64,000 nucleotides of DNA, taken from Bacillus salipaludis (lineage in GTDB: Bacteria; Bacillota; Bacilli; Bacillales_B; DSM-18226). The notes under the pieces were generated by a model. The model did not search any database. It saw only the letters and a program-made list of their open reading frames with translations, and was not told the origin of the DNA. Shown one piece after another: positions 25,582 to 37,302 of this stretch (within the stretch, counting starts at the first letter, position 1; every line of letters starts with the position of its first letter). The stretch lies in assembly GCF_004358205.1 (NCBI RefSeq), contig NZ_SMYO01000005.1:310001-374000 (forward strand), written 5' to 3'. The position numbers were made by a program, and so were the translations under genes.

Positions 25582-26613
25582 GTGTTAACAGATCGTCAAT
25601 TGTTAATTCTTAAGGTGATTGTTGATGACTTTATTCGATCTGCGCAACCTGTTGGCTCAAGAAGTTTATCGAAGAAGGAAGAAATTTCGTTTAGTTCGGC
25701 AACGATTCGGAATGAAATGGCTGACCTTGAGGATTTAGGCTTTCTAGAAAAAACTCACACTTCATCAGGCAGAGTTCCATCAGAATTAGGTTATCGTTAT
25801 TATGTTGATCATTTGCTTTCACCACAAAAGCTAAATCAGCATGATGTTTCCATTATTCAATCGCTTTTTGCAGAAAGAATTTTTGAGTTTGAAAAGATTA
25901 TTCAAAAATCTGCAAAAATCCTATCTGAATTAACGAATTATACATCGATTGTCCTAGGACCAGCTGCAAGTATTAATAAACTTAGGAAGATTCAAATTAT
26001 CCCATTAAATAAAGAAACAGCTGTTGCCATCTTTGTTACGGATACAGGACATGTAGAAAATCGTACTTTTTATTTGCCGCCTTCTGTTGATGCGAGCGAT
26101 TTAGAAAAAACCGTTAACATTCTAAATGAACGGCTGACAAATGTTCCCCTTGAGGAATTAACCGGTAAAATTTATAAAGAAGTTGCCCTGTTACTTAAAC
26201 AGCATATTCATAATTACGATTTTATGATGAAGACCATCACTGAATCCCTGAAAATGCCTGTGAATGAAAAACTTTTCTTGGGCGGTAAAACCAATATGTT
26301 AAGTCAGCCTGAATTTCACGATCTATCCAAAATTCGCGGCTTGTTAACAATGATTGATCAGGAGGATTGGCTTTATAACCTAATCAGAAAAGAATCGGAA
26401 GGGCTAAATGTTAAAATCGGCCGTGAAAATGAAAATAGTGCAATGGAGAATTGCAGCCTGATAACGGCTACCTACTCTGTTGGGGCTGAAAAATTAGGGA
26501 CGATTGCCATCCTCGGCCCGACCCGCATGGAATACTCTCGTGTCATTAGTTTACTTCAGTTAGTTAGTAAGGATTTAAGTTCAGTCCTTACGAAACTGTA
26601 TCAAAACAATTAG
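25582..26613 (+). CDS. hrcA: Heat-inducible transcription repressor HrcA
   Basis: HrcA represses class I heat-shock genes by binding CIRCE and is itself kept active by GroEL. The 343-residue product has an N-terminal winged helix ([13 protein letters not shown], then [20 protein letters not shown]) and a GAF-like domain. A longer reading frame begins at 25561 inside CIRCE; the GTG at 25582 after AGAGGTGAT gives the family start [11 protein letters not shown]. It is the first gene of hrcA-grpE-dnaK. Confidence 0.95.
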   Translation: MLTDRQLLILKVIVDDFIRSAQPVGSRSLSKKEEISFSSATIRNEMADLEDLGFLEKTHTSSGRVPSELGYRYYVDHLLSPQKLNQHDVSIIQSLFAERIFEFEKIIQKSAKILSELTNYTSIVLGPAASINKLRKIQIIPLNKETAVAIFVTDTGHVENRTFYLPPSVDASDLEKTVNILNERLTNVPLEELTGKIYKEVALLLKQHIHNYDFMMKTITESLKMPVNEKLFLGGKTNMLSQPEFHDLSKIRGLLTMIDQEDWLYNLIRKESEGLNVKIGRENENSAMENCSLITATYSVGAEKLGTIAILGPTRMEYSRVISLLQLVSKDLSSVLTKLYQNN

Positions 26614-26721
26614 CACTGGTAATATTGAGTAAGGGTGAAATGTCCTAGTGTTTCGCCCCTCTTACCATGAATTGGGATATTTTAATAAATGATGATAAAT
26701 GCTTTAAGGGAGGTGAGTAAG

Positions 26722-27321
26722 TTGACGAACGAGAATCAAAATACGATTAATGAAGAAATGGCTGAACAGACACAAGAAGCAAATCAAAAGGTAGAACTTA
26801 CTGAGGAAAATACAGCAGAGACTGTATTTGCTGAGGAAGGGACAACAGGTGAATCAACCGTTCAGGACCTTTTAAAAGAAATAGAGGGATTGAAAAGCAA
26901 ATTAGATGAAGCTGATAACCGTTATCTAAGGCTTCAAGCTGATTTTGATAATTTCCGCCGTCGTTCTAGATTGGATCAAGAAGCGAGCGAAAAATATAGA
27001 GCACAAAAGCTAATCACAGATTTATTGCCTGCATTGGATAATTTTGAAAGAGCCATGAAAGTGGAAGTGGACAATGAACAGGCAAAGTCACTGCTTCAAG
27101 GTATGGATATGATTTACCGCGGTATAGTGGACGCCTTGAAAAAAGAAGGCGTGGAACCAATTGAAACAGTTGAAAAAGAGTTCAATCCACATTTGCATCA
27201 GGCTGTGATGCAGGAATCAAACGAAAACTATGGTTCAAATATTATCATTGAGGAGTTCCAAAAAGGTTATTTATTAAAAGACCGAGTGATTCGCGCATCA
27301 ATGGTAAAGGTAAATCAATAA
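26722..27321 (+). CDS. grpE: Nucleotide exchange factor GrpE
   Basis: GrpE releases ADP from DnaK. The 199-residue product has an acidic N-terminus, a coiled coil and the conserved [20 protein letters not shown] and [12 protein letters not shown] segments, and ends with [13 protein letters not shown]. The TTG start at 26722 after GGGAGGTG is preferred to ATG codons further upstream, which lack a ribosome binding site. Confidence 0.94.
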   Translation: MTNENQNTINEEMAEQTQEANQKVELTEENTAETVFAEEGTTGESTVQDLLKEIEGLKSKLDEADNRYLRLQADFDNFRRRSRLDQEASEKYRAQKLITDLLPALDNFERAMKVEVDNEQAKSLLQGMDMIYRGIVDALKKEGVEPIETVEKEFNPHLHQAVMQESNENYGSNIIIEEFQKGYLLKDRVIRASMVKVNQ

Positions 27322-27339
27322 GCCTACATATTATTTTAG

Positions 27340-29184
<1,845 letters not shown>

Positions 29185-29208
29185 TAAATGAAAGAGAACA
29201 TATGGAAA

Positions 29209-29243
29209 AGGTCAAAGTCAGTCTAGCGGCTTTGGCTTTTTCT
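29209..29243 (+). terminator. Weak terminator or processing hairpin between dnaK and dnaJ
   Basis: GTCAAAG (29211-29217) can pair with CTTTGGC (29230-29236), followed by TTTTTC. The stem is short, so read-through is likely. Confidence 0.45.
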
Positions 29244-29343
29244 TTGATTATTTATTATAAGGACATTAAGCTTTTTATTCTTGCAATATAAATCTTTAGA
29301 GTGTTAAAATAATCTTTATGTGAATGATTCGGGAGTGGTAATC

Positions 29344-30471
29344 ATGAGTAAACGGGATTACTATGAGGTGCTGGGAGTTAGTAAGAGCGCTTCAAAGGAT
29401 GAAATAAAAAAAGCTTACCGTAAGCTCTCCAAAAAATATCATCCAGATATTAATAAAGAGCCGGATGCAGCGGATAAATTTAAGGAAATAGCTGAAGCTT
29501 ATGAAGTATTAAGTGATGATCAAAAAAAGGCCCACTATGATCAATTCGGCCATACTGATCCAAATCAAGGATTTGGCGGCGGAGCTGATTTCGGAGGCGG
29601 CTTTGGCGGATTTGAGGATATCTTTAATACGTTCTTTGGCGGCGGCGGTTCTAGAAGAAGAGATCCAAATGCTCCAAGGCAGGGTGCTGACCTTCAGTAC
29701 ACGATGACGGTAACTTTTGAGGAAGCAGCGTTTGGTAAAGAAACCGATATTGAAATTCCCCGCGAGGAAACGTGTGGAACCTGCAGCGGTTCCGGTGCTA
29801 AGCCGGGAACAAAGCCGGAGACATGTAACCATTGTCATGGAACAGGTCAATTAAATGTTGAACAGAATACTCCGTTCGGTCGGATTGTTAATCGCCGGAC
29901 ATGTCATTATTGTAATGGAACAGGGAAAGAAATTAAAAATAAATGTTCAACCTGCGGCGGAACAGGAAAAGTGAAAAAACGGAAAAAAATCCATGTAAAA
30001 ATTCCTGCTGGTATTGATGATGGCCAACAATTAAGGATGGCTGGTCAAGGAGAAGCAGGTATTAATGGAGGTCCAGCAGGAGATCTTTATGTAGTTTTCC
30101 ATGTGCGTGACCATGAGTTTTTTGAAAGAGATGGCGATGACATTTATTGTGAAATGCCAATCACTTTTGTTCAAGCGACATTGGGGGATGAAATTGAAGT
30201 ACCTACCCTGCATGGAAAGGTTAAGCTAAAAGTGCCTGCAGGAACTCAAACAGGAACCCAGTTCCGCTTAAAAGGAAAAGGTGTTCCAAATGTTCGCGGC
30301 TATGGTGTCGGTGATCAACATATCATTGTCAAAATCATTACGCCGACCAAGTTGAATGATAAGCAAAAGCAGCTTCTTCGTGAGTTTGCTGATATTAGTG
30401 GAAATGCACCAATTGGTGAACATGAAGAAAGTTTTTTCTCTAAAGTAAAACGTGCCTTTAAAGGTGAGTAA
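29344..30471 (+). CDS. dnaJ: Chaperone DnaJ (Hsp40)
   Basis: DnaJ stimulates the DnaK ATPase and delivers substrates. The 375-residue protein has the J domain with HPD (33-35), a Gly/Phe-rich linker, four zinc repeats ([32 protein letters not shown]) and the C-terminal substrate domains. The ATG at 29344 follows GGGAGTGG; an earlier in-frame start would include the ribosome binding site. Confidence 0.96.
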   Translation: MSKRDYYEVLGVSKSASKDEIKKAYRKLSKKYHPDINKEPDAADKFKEIAEAYEVLSDDQKKAHYDQFGHTDPNQGFGGGADFGGGFGGFEDIFNTFFGGGGSRRRDPNAPRQGADLQYTMTVTFEEAAFGKETDIEIPREETCGTCSGSGAKPGTKPETCNHCHGTGQLNVEQNTPFGRIVNRRTCHYCNGTGKEIKNKCSTCGGTGKVKKRKKIHVKIPAGIDDGQQLRMAGQGEAGINGGPAGDLYVVFHVRDHEFFERDGDDIYCEMPITFVQATLGDEIEVPTLHGKVKLKVPAGTQTGTQFRLKGKGVPNVRGYGVGDQHIIVKIITPTKLNDKQKQLLREFADISGNAPIGEHEESFFSKVKRAFKGE

Positions 30472-30488
30472 GGATTGGAGTTGGTAGT

Positions 30489-31430
30489 ATGAAATGGTCC
30501 GAAATTAGTATCCATACAACAAATGAGGCAGTCGAACCTATTTCTCATATATTGCATGAGGCTGGAGCAAGCGGTGTAGTCATTGAAGATCCATTTGAGC
30601 TGACAAAGGAGAGGGAAGACCAATTCGGGGAAATCTACCAACTTAATCCCGACGATTATCCGGAGGAAGGGGTAATTGTCAAAGCGTATTTACCTGTAAA
30701 TAGTTTTTTAGGGGAAACGGTGGATGCCATTAAGGAATCAATCAATAATTTGATTATTTATAATATTGATATTGGCCTAAATAAGGTGACCATCAGTGAA
30801 GTGAATGAAGAAGAATGGGCAACCGCCTGGAAGAAGTATTATAATCCAGTAAAAATTTCTGAGAAATTCACGATTGTTCCAACATGGGAAATTTACACTC
30901 CGGTGAGCAGTGATGAACTAATCATTGAATTGGACCCTGGGATGGCATTTGGAACTGGAACACACCCGACAACCGTTATGTGTATACAGGCTCTAGAAAG
31001 AACCGTTAAGCACGGCGACAGAGTAATTGATGTTGGTACAGGTTCTGGCGTATTAAGTATCGCAGCAGCCATGCTTGGTGCTCTTGACGTGAGAGCCTAT
31101 GATCTTGATGAAGTCGCAGTTACCCAAGCTAAATTGAATATCAAGCTGAATAAGGTAAGTGAGTCTGTCTCTATTTCGCAAAATAATTTGCTTGATGGTG
31201 TAGAAGAGACTTCTGCGGATGTCGTTGTGGCTAATATTTTAGCTGAAGTGATATTAAGGTTTACCGATGATGTGGCGAAGGTCTTAAAACCAGGTGGGTG
31301 CTTTATCGCATCCGGCATCATTCAGCAAAAGAAAGACCAGGTCAAAGAGGCTCTTGTTGAGTCTGGCTTTGAAATAACAGAAACGATTTTAATGGAAGAT
31401 TGGGTTGCGCTAATTGCTAGAAGGGTATAA
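30489..31430 (+). CDS. prmA: Ribosomal protein L11 methyltransferase
   Basis: PrmA trimethylates L11 on Lys and the N-terminus using SAM. The 313-residue protein has an N-terminal substrate domain ([18 protein letters not shown]) and a C-terminal Rossmann domain with [15 protein letters not shown] and VVANILAEV. It directly follows dnaJ. A terminator comes next. Confidence 0.95.
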   Translation: MKWSEISIHTTNEAVEPISHILHEAGASGVVIEDPFELTKEREDQFGEIYQLNPDDYPEEGVIVKAYLPVNSFLGETVDAIKESINNLIIYNIDIGLNKVTISEVNEEEWATAWKKYYNPVKISEKFTIVPTWEIYTPVSSDELIIELDPGMAFGTGTHPTTVMCIQALERTVKHGDRVIDVGTGSGVLSIAAAMLGALDVRAYDLDEVAVTQAKLNIKLNKVSESVSISQNNLLDGVEETSADVVVANILAEVILRFTDDVAKVLKPGGCFIASGIIQQKKDQVKEALVESGFEITETILMEDWVALIARRV

Positions 31431-31435
31431 TGGAT

Positions 31436-31462
31436 AAAAAAGGAGCTTAGACTCCTTTTTTT
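31436..31462 (+). terminator. Terminator after prmA
   Basis: AAAAAAGGAG pairs with CTCCTTTTTTT around a small loop. Confidence 0.8.
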
Positions 31463-31536
31463 AATTTCATGGCTTTAATAATCAATATTTTTTTAGTAAA
31501 ATAAAGAGTAAAATGTTTTTAAAGAGGGTGCATCGT

Positions 31537-32286
31537 GTGCAACGCTACTTTGTTAAAGACCGAGCAAACGGAAATCGTTTTATGATTGATTCCGAAGATC
31601 GACATCATATTTTAAAGGTCATGCGCATGCATATTGGTGATCAACTCATGTGTGTGGACCCGCAGGGGAAAACGGCTGTATGTGAAATTGCAGAAATTAC
31701 CGATGAACAAGTCGTTGCAGACGTTGTACAATGGAAAGAAGAAAATTCTGAGCTTCCGATTTCTATTACAATCGCCAGCGGTCTGCCAAAAGGAGACAAG
31801 CTGGAGTGGATTATTCAAAAGGGGACTGAGCTTGGTGCCCATGGATTTATGCCCTTTTCAGCGGCAAGGTCCGTTGTAAAATGGGATGACAAAAAAGCAG
31901 CGAAAAAAATAGAGAGATGGCAAAAGATTGCCAAAGAAGCTGCGGAACAATCCCATCGTGCTATTTTACCAGAAGTGTCCAACTTGGTAAGCTTTAAAAA
32001 TTTGCTTGCGGAAAGCAAAAACTTTGACTATAAATTAGTTGCATATGAAGAAGAAAGCCGAAGCGGGGAAACTTCGATTTTTTCCTCCACTCTTCAAAAA
32101 ATGGAAAATGGTCAATCACTTTTATTCGTTTTTGGACCGGAAGGTGGATTAACGGAGGAAGAGGTTCGGCTTTTAAAAGAAAATGGTTTTTCTATTTGCG
32201 GATTGGGTCCGCGGATTTTACGAACGGAAACGGCGCCTTTATATTCACTTGCGGCGATTTCCTATCATTTTGAATTAATGAGGTGA
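31537..32286 (+). CDS. rsmE: 16S rRNA (uracil1498-N3)-methyltransferase
   Basis: RsmE is a SPOUT-class knotted methyltransferase acting on U1498 of 16S rRNA. The 249-residue product has SGLPKGDKLEWIIQKGTELG, FGPEGGLTEEEV and LGPRILRTETAPLY, the knot residues. The GTG at 31537, preceded by GAGGGTG, gives the family start MQRYFV; the longer frame from 31513 adds residues not found in the family. Confidence 0.94.
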   Translation: MQRYFVKDRANGNRFMIDSEDRHHILKVMRMHIGDQLMCVDPQGKTAVCEIAEITDEQVVADVVQWKEENSELPISITIASGLPKGDKLEWIIQKGTELGAHGFMPFSAARSVVKWDDKKAAKKIERWQKIAKEAAEQSHRAILPEVSNLVSFKNLLAESKNFDYKLVAYEEESRSGETSIFSSTLQKMENGQSLLFVFGPEGGLTEEEVRLLKENGFSICGLGPRILRTETAPLYSLAAISYHFELMR

Positions 32287-32292
32287 GTTCTA

Positions 32293-33660
32293 ATGGCAAC
32301 AGTCGCGTTTCATACACTTGGATGTAAGGTAAATCATTATGAAACTGAGGCCATTTGGCAGTTATTTAAACAAGAAGGTTACGAACGGGTCGATTTCGAA
32401 GCGATTTCCGATGTATATGTGATTAACACTTGTACGGTAACAAACACGGGTGACAAAAAAAGCCGACAAGTGATTAGAAGAGCTGTAAGGAAAAATCCGG
32501 ATGCTGTTATATGTGTCACCGGTTGTTATGCACAAACATCCCCGGCAGAAATTATGGCCATTCCCGGGGTGGATATTGTAGTGGGAACACAGGATCGGAT
32601 TAAAATGCTTGGTTATATCGAGCAGTATAAAAAAGAGCGTCAGCCAATTAATGGCGTAGGGAACATTATGAAAAGCCGTGTTTATGAGGAACTGGATGTA
32701 CCTTCATTCACAGATCGAACGCGCGCTTCATTAAAAATCCAAGAAGGCTGCAATAATTTTTGTACCTTCTGTATTATTCCATGGGCACGCGGCTTAATGA
32801 GATCACGTGATCCAAAAGAAGTCATTCATCAGGCACAGCAGCTTGTGGATGCCGGCTATAAAGAAATCGTGTTGACAGGTATTCATACCGGCGGTTATGG
32901 AGAGGACATGAAGGATTATAACCTTGCAGCGCTCCTTCGTGATTTAGAAGCGCAGGTGAAAGGGTTAAAACGCCTTCGTATTTCATCGATTGAGGCAAGT
33001 CAGATCACTGACGAAGTCATTGAAGTCATTAAATATTCAAATATTATTGTCCGCCATTTGCATATTCCGATTCAGTCCGGATCGAATACGGTCTTAAAGC
33101 GGATGCGCCGGAAATATACAATGGAATTTTTCGCTGAAAGATTGGATCGTTTAAAGGAAGTACTTCCAGGTCTAGCTGTTACATCCGATGTAATTGTTGG
33201 TTTCCCGGGTGAAACAGAAGAAGAGTTTATGGAAACTTATCATTTTATTAAGGAGCATAAATTCTCTGAACTCCATGTCTTCCCGTATTCTAAAAGGACT
33301 GGTACTCCTGCTGCACGAATGGAAGATCAAATTGATGAGGAAGTTAAAAATGAGCGGGTTCACCGTCTCATTACTCTTTCCGATCAATTGGCGAAAGAAT
33401 ATGCTTCACAATTTGAAGACGATGTTCTTGAAGTTATACCGGAAGAAGAATATAAAGAGGAACCAAATTCCGGTTTATATGTTGGATATACAGATAATTA
33501 TTTAAAAGTTGTACTTTCGGCAACAGAAGAAATGGTTGGGAAAATTGTAAAAGTGAAAATTACGAAAGCCGGATACCCTTATAATCAAGGGCAATTCGTT
33601 CGGATTGTTGAGGATACTACAGTAAAAGAATTGTTTATAGAAGAAGAAGCTGCCATGTAA
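32293..33660 (+). CDS. mtaB: tRNA t6A37 methylthiotransferase MtaB
   Basis: MtaB converts t6A37 to ms2t6A37 in tRNAs that read ANN codons. The 455-residue protein has the UPF0004 domain with the first cluster (C11 in HTLGCKVN, then NTCTVTN and CVTGCYA), the radical SAM cluster C153-x3-C157-x2-C160 and a C-terminal TRAM domain. It starts six bases after rsmE. Confidence 0.95.
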   Translation: MATVAFHTLGCKVNHYETEAIWQLFKQEGYERVDFEAISDVYVINTCTVTNTGDKKSRQVIRRAVRKNPDAVICVTGCYAQTSPAEIMAIPGVDIVVGTQDRIKMLGYIEQYKKERQPINGVGNIMKSRVYEELDVPSFTDRTRASLKIQEGCNNFCTFCIIPWARGLMRSRDPKEVIHQAQQLVDAGYKEIVLTGIHTGGYGEDMKDYNLAALLRDLEAQVKGLKRLRISSIEASQITDEVIEVIKYSNIIVRHLHIPIQSGSNTVLKRMRRKYTMEFFAERLDRLKEVLPGLAVTSDVIVGFPGETEEEFMETYHFIKEHKFSELHVFPYSKRTGTPAARMEDQIDEEVKNERVHRLITLSDQLAKEYASQFEDDVLEVIPEEEYKEEPNSGLYVGYTDNYLKVVLSATEEMVGKIVKVKITKAGYPYNQGQFVRIVEDTTVKELFIEEEAAM

Positions 33661-33687
33661 GGACCCTATATTCGGGTCCTTTTTTCT
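33659..33687 (+). terminator. Terminator after mtaB
   Basis: AAGGACCC pairs with GGGTCCTT, followed by TTTTC. Confidence 0.85.
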
Positions 33688-33766
33688 TTGAAAGGGGTAT
33701 CCTATATTCAGCAGCAGATTTCATTTTACTTCGCCATATCCATTGAATCGTGAAGGGAGCAAACAA

Positions 33767-34441
33767 ATGACAACTGTCAAGATTGCTGCAATGATTGATC
33801 ATACTTTGTTAAAACCGGATGCAACCAGGCAACAAATTGAAACCCTTTGCCAAGAGGCAATAGAGTATAAATTCTTTTCCGTTTGCGTGAATCCTGCATG
33901 GGTAAAAACTTGTAGTGATTTATTAAATGGAAGTGATGTTAAGGTTTGTACGGTTATTGGTTTTCCATTAGGAGCGACAACATCCGAAACAAAGGCATTT
34001 GAAACAAAAAATGCGATTGACAACGGTGCTGATGAAGTTGATATGGTTATTAATATTGGGGCATTAAAGGACCGTAATGACCAATTAGTGGAAAGTGATA
34101 TTCGGGCTGTTGTGGATGCTGCAGAAACAAGGGCGTTAACGAAAGTAATCATTGAAACAAGTCTTTTAACTCAGGAAGAGAAGATTCGTGCCTGCCAGCT
34201 TGCCGTTCAAGCTGGTGCTGACTTTGTAAAAACCTCTACAGGTTTTTCTTCCGGTGGGGCTACAATAGAGGATATTTCGTTGATGAGACAGGCTGTGGGT
34301 CCGGAACTGGGTGTAAAAGCATCCGGCGGGGTTAGAAGCACTGAGGATGCACTTAAAATGATTGAGGCAGGCGCAACAAGAATTGGAGCAAGCTCAGGTG
34401 TTGCCATTCTTAAAGGGCTAACCGTTACAAGCTCCTATTAA
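33767..34441 (+). CDS. deoC: Deoxyribose-phosphate aldolase
   Basis: DeoC splits 2-deoxyribose 5-phosphate into acetaldehyde and glyceraldehyde 3-phosphate in deoxynucleoside breakdown. The 224-residue product has [11 protein letters not shown] and the Schiff-base Lys155 in [14 protein letters not shown], and a second Lys in VKASGGVRS. The ATG at 33767 follows GAAGGGAGC; the frame opens earlier at 33743 without support. It stands alone, away from deoR, nupC or pdp genes. Confidence 0.95.
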   Translation: MTTVKIAAMIDHTLLKPDATRQQIETLCQEAIEYKFFSVCVNPAWVKTCSDLLNGSDVKVCTVIGFPLGATTSETKAFETKNAIDNGADEVDMVINIGALKDRNDQLVESDIRAVVDAAETRALTKVIIETSLLTQEEKIRACQLAVQAGADFVKTSTGFSSGGATIEDISLMRQAVGPELGVKASGGVRSTEDALKMIEAGATRIGASSGVAILKGLTVTSSY

Positions 34442-34469
34442 AAAAGACGGCCTTCATGGCCGTCTTTTT
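34440..34469. terminator. Bidirectional terminator between deoC and yqeW
   Basis: AAAAAGACGGCC pairs with GGCCGTCTTTTT. It overlaps the stop codon of the minus-strand gene. Confidence 0.85.
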
Positions 34470-35394
34470 AAGCTTTTTTTCCATGTAAATATAAAATCAT
34501 TTCTCCAAATTTTGTCGCAAACGGCAAAACAATAATGGAAGTAGCCACATTAAAGATCACGCTAATATGTGCAAGTTGTACATCTTTATGGCTGGCCAGC
34601 AGATCTGCATGTTCGGTTAGATAGGGGATGAGCGGGATAAACAGTGCAACCCCAAAGACGTTCAGCCAAACATGGGCATATGCCGCAAGCCTGGACTCTT
34701 TACCACCGCCGATAGAAGCAATAATAGCTGTAATACATGTCCCAATATTGGCTCCAAGCATGATGGCAATTCCGGCGTCGAGTTGAAGGAGCCCGGCTGT
34801 TAAAAATCCCATTGCAATCCCAGTCATGGCGGTGCTGGATTGAATTATTGCAGTAATGAATGTTCCTGTAAGCAAACTAAGGAAAATATGATCATTAATT
34901 AAGAGAATATATTTATTTATATAGCTCAGCGATGTTAAAGGATGTGCTAATAATTCAAATCCTTTCATTGCCGTGAAAACAGAGGCAATTCCAAATAAAA
35001 GCATTCCTATGCTTCTCGCCTTTCGATTTTTAAGGATGATTAGAAAGGCGCCCAAAATAGCTAATGGTGCTAAAATAGCATCTATATCAAAAGTAATTAA
35101 CTCAGTCTTAAAGGTTGTTCCAATATTTGTTCCTAAGATAATCCCAATCGATTGCGGGAAGGTCATAATCCTTGCTGAAATCAATCCAATTGTGATGACC
35201 ATTACGGCGGAACTGCTTTGGAGCAGTGCTGTGATAAATGTCCCTGTTACCATCCCTTTTAAAGGGGTCCTCGTTAATTTAATCAGCCATGTCCTCAATT
35301 TTTCTGCAGATAAATTAAATAATCCAAACCTTATAATGGTCATTCCAAATATAAATAATAAAATACAAAGAACAAATAATATGATGTATAGCAT
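34468..35394 (-). CDS. yqeW: Na/Pi cotransporter family protein
   Basis: The 308-residue membrane protein has about eight hydrophobic segments and the duplicated Na/Pi cotransporter motif: TALLQSSSAVMVITIGL in the first half and TAIIQSSTAMTGIAMGF in the second, each followed by a GANIGTxxxx-type segment (LGTNIGTT and LGANIGTC). It should move phosphate or a related anion with sodium. The C-terminal PhoU-like domain of longer relatives is absent. GAGGGGGCC precedes the start. Confidence 0.88.
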   Translation of the reverse strand: MLYIILFVLCILLFIFGMTIIRFGLFNLSAEKLRTWLIKLTRTPLKGMVTGTFITALLQSSSAVMVITIGLISARIMTFPQSIGIILGTNIGTTFKTELITFDIDAILAPLAILGAFLIILKNRKARSIGMLLFGIASVFTAMKGFELLAHPLTSLSYINKYILLINDHIFLSLLTGTFITAIIQSSTAMTGIAMGFLTAGLLQLDAGIAIMLGANIGTCITAIIASIGGGKESRLAAYAHVWLNVFGVALFIPLIPYLTEHADLLASHKDVQLAHISVIFNVATSIIVLPFATKFGEMILYLHGKKA

Positions 35395-35539
35395 GTCTTT
35401 AGGCCCCCTCGCTTCATTCTATGGCCTATATTGTTAGGACATGCCACTTTTAGGGGAAAATTAGACATATTTTCATTAATTATTCTTGTCAATTATGAAT
35501 AAAAAATTAAAAAGCTTGGATAAGCACCTGTAATTAATA

Positions 35540-35568
35540 TTGACCTTGTTTCAAGGTTATATTATAAT
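35540..35568 (+). promoter_or_regulatory. Sigma-A promoter of rpsU
   Basis: TTGACC (35540-35545), a 17-bp spacer and TATAAT (35563-35568). The spacer contains the palindrome ACCTTG-TTT-CAAGGT (35543-35557), which overlaps the -35. Confidence 0.75.
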
Positions 35569-35624
35569 TGCAAGGTACATGGATTGAATGTAAGTGTGTT
35601 GTGTTTCGGAGGGAGGGAAAGAGA

Positions 35625-35798
35625 ATGTCTAAAACCGTCGTTCGTAAAAACGAATCGCTTGAAGATGCTCTTCGTCGCTTCAAACGTACTGTATCAAAAA
35701 CAGGTACTTTGCAAGAGGCAAGAAAGCGCGAATTCTACGAAAAACCAAGTGTAAGACGTAAGAAAAAGTCTGAAGCAGCAAGAAAACGTAAGTTCTAA
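35625..35798 (+). CDS. rpsU: 30S ribosomal protein S21
   Basis: S21 is a 57-residue, very basic protein of the small subunit. It starts [20 protein letters not shown] and ends SEAARKRKF. The ATG at 35625 follows GGAGGGAGGG; upstream in-frame codons to 35568 are not conserved sequence and lie at the transcription start. yqeY follows 15 bases later. Confidence 0.96.
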   Translation: MSKTVVRKNESLEDALRRFKRTVSKTGTLQEARKREFYEKPSVRRKKKSEAARKRKF

Positions 35799-35813
35799 GA
35801 GAGGGTGTAATTT

Positions 35814-36260
35814 ATGAGTCTTCTCGAGCGTTTAAATAATGAAATGAAACAAGCAATGAAAAACAAGGAAAAAGACAAACTCAGTGTGATTCGGATGGTG
35901 AAAGCTTCACTGCAAAATGAAGCGATTAAGCTTGGTTCAAGTGAGCTGTCTGAAGAACAAGAGTTAACAGTACTTTCTCGCGAAGTAAAACAACGCAAAG
36001 ACTCCCTCCATGAATTTGATAAAGCAGGTCGCGAAGACCTTGTTGATAAATTGCGCACGGAACTCTCGATCGTTGAGTTGTATATGCCAAAACAGCTTAC
36101 TGACGAAGAGGTATCGGATATTGTAAAAGAGACAATCGCTGAAACCGGTGCAACATCAAAAGCGGATATGGGAAAAGTGATGGCTGCGATTATGCCGAAG
36201 GTAAAAGGTAAAGCAGATGGATCACTTGTAAATAAACTTGTACAACAACACCTTTCATAA
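35814..36260 (+). CDS. yqeY: GatB/YqeY domain protein
   Basis: The 148-residue helical protein begins [20 protein letters not shown] and shares its fold with the C-terminal tRNA-binding tail of GatB. Its role is not settled; a tRNA-related function is inferred from the fold. It is co-transcribed with rpsU, and a strong terminator follows. Confidence 0.92.
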   Translation: MSLLERLNNEMKQAMKNKEKDKLSVIRMVKASLQNEAIKLGSSELSEEQELTVLSREVKQRKDSLHEFDKAGREDLVDKLRTELSIVELYMPKQLTDEEVSDIVKETIAETGATSKADMGKVMAAIMPKVKGKADGSLVNKLVQQHLS

Positions 36261-36274
36261 TTATTCTGACATCA

Positions 36275-36312
36275 AAGCCGCAGGCATATAATGCCTGCGG
36301 TTTTTATTTTTA
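36275..36312 (+). terminator. Terminator after rpsU-yqeY
   Basis: GCCGCAGGCAT pairs with ATGCCTGCGGT, followed by TTTTATTTTT. Confidence 0.9.
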
Positions 36313-36354
36313 ATAATTATGCTATGTTAAAGGAGAATGTTGATTTTTGAACAG

Positions 36355-36534
36355 TGTTGATTGGAGTGGAAGGCACGAAGACTCCTCGAAAATGCTAACG
36401 CATTTTCTTCGTGCGTGGGCGGATTCAAGGAAGCAATTCAGTGTCCTGGGGGAGTACGGGTACAGGGGAGACCCCGCAGGAGCGAAGCGACGAGGAGGTT
36501 CCCCGAACCGCTTGTGGTTGGAGTGGAAATCAAC
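36355..36534. repeat. Palindromic MITE-like repeat, copy C (long form, reverse)
   Basis: This copy is the reverse orientation of copy A, from TGTTGATTGG to AAATCAACA, and carries the same extra segment with GAAAATGCTAACGCATTTTC. It fills most of the 388-base gap between yqeY and the nfeD-like gene; apart from the terminator before it I see nothing else there. ORFs across it repeat the spurious peptide of copy A. Confidence 0.8.
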
Positions 36535-36648
36535 AACTAAGTTTAACAGCCAATAATTTATGCATTCTGGTTTTAAATATCCAAGAAGGTGAAACTTTAA
36601 CCAATGTCGAACGTAAATATAGCAATAGATAGAGAAGGGGGGATTTAA

Positions 36649-37284
36649 TTGGTTGCTTTTCTTACGGATCCAATTGTCATAACCGTTCTATTAACCATCG
36701 CTGGTGTTGGTATTGTCATGGAACTTTTTTCTCCCAAATTTGGGATACCTGGGTTTATTGGTGTGTTTGCCCTCCTATTATTTTTTTACGGACATTATCT
36801 CGCCGGACTTGCTGGGGTTGGTTCATTTGTCCTTTTTGTTGCCGGAATCATCCTCATATTTTTAGAACTATTTCTGCCGGGGGCAATCTCCGGGACCCTT
36901 GGTTTGGCAGCGCTTATCTTCAGTCTCTTCTTAGCTGGTGGAGACACCCTGCAAATGGGCATCTCCATATTAATCGCTTTATTTTTTTCGATTTTGATGT
37001 TTTTTATTATGATCAAAATTTTTGGTAAAAAACTTGTTCTCTTTAATAAAATGATACTCTTTGATTCAGCAAGAAAAGAGGATGGGTATGTCTCAAATAT
37101 CAATCGAACAGATCTTTTGGGCATGGAAGGGACAGCTCTCACCATTTTACGCCCGGCTGGTACTGCCATTTTTAACACTGAACGGGTGGATGTGGTCAGC
37201 GAAGGAGGCTTTATTGATCAAAATGCAAAAATAAAGGTCATTAAGGTTGAGGGAGCACGTATAGTTGTGAGAGAAATTAAATAA
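36649..37284 (+). CDS. NfeD-like membrane protein without the protease domain
   Basis: The 211-residue protein has four to five membrane segments (to about residue 130) and a C-terminal OB-fold NfeD domain (LLGMEGTALTILRPAGTAIF). It corresponds to the C-terminal half of B. subtilis YqeZ (about 437 residues); the N-terminal ClpP-like serine protease domain is missing. It starts with TTG after AGAAGGGGGG, with an in-frame TAA immediately upstream, so the short form is the encoded product. It sits 18 bases before floA, its usual partner in membrane microdomains. Confidence 0.85.
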   Translation: MVAFLTDPIVITVLLTIAGVGIVMELFSPKFGIPGFIGVFALLLFFYGHYLAGLAGVGSFVLFVAGIILIFLELFLPGAISGTLGLAALIFSLFLAGGDTLQMGISILIALFFSILMFFIMIKIFGKKLVLFNKMILFDSARKEDGYVSNINRTDLLGMEGTALTILRPAGTAIFNTERVDVVSEGGFIDQNAKIKVIKVEGARIVVREIK

Positions 37285-37302
37285 TTAGGAGGTTGTTTCA
37301 TT

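Noticed and set aside
29280..29343. Separate heat-shock promoter for dnaJ
   Set aside because: I found no CIRCE and no convincing -35/-10 pair; the weak hairpin upstream likely allows read-through from dnaK.
36535..36648. Possible remnant of the NfeD protease domain
   Set aside because: I read this stretch in all frames and saw no ClpP-like motif; only AT-rich sequence and a ribosome binding site.
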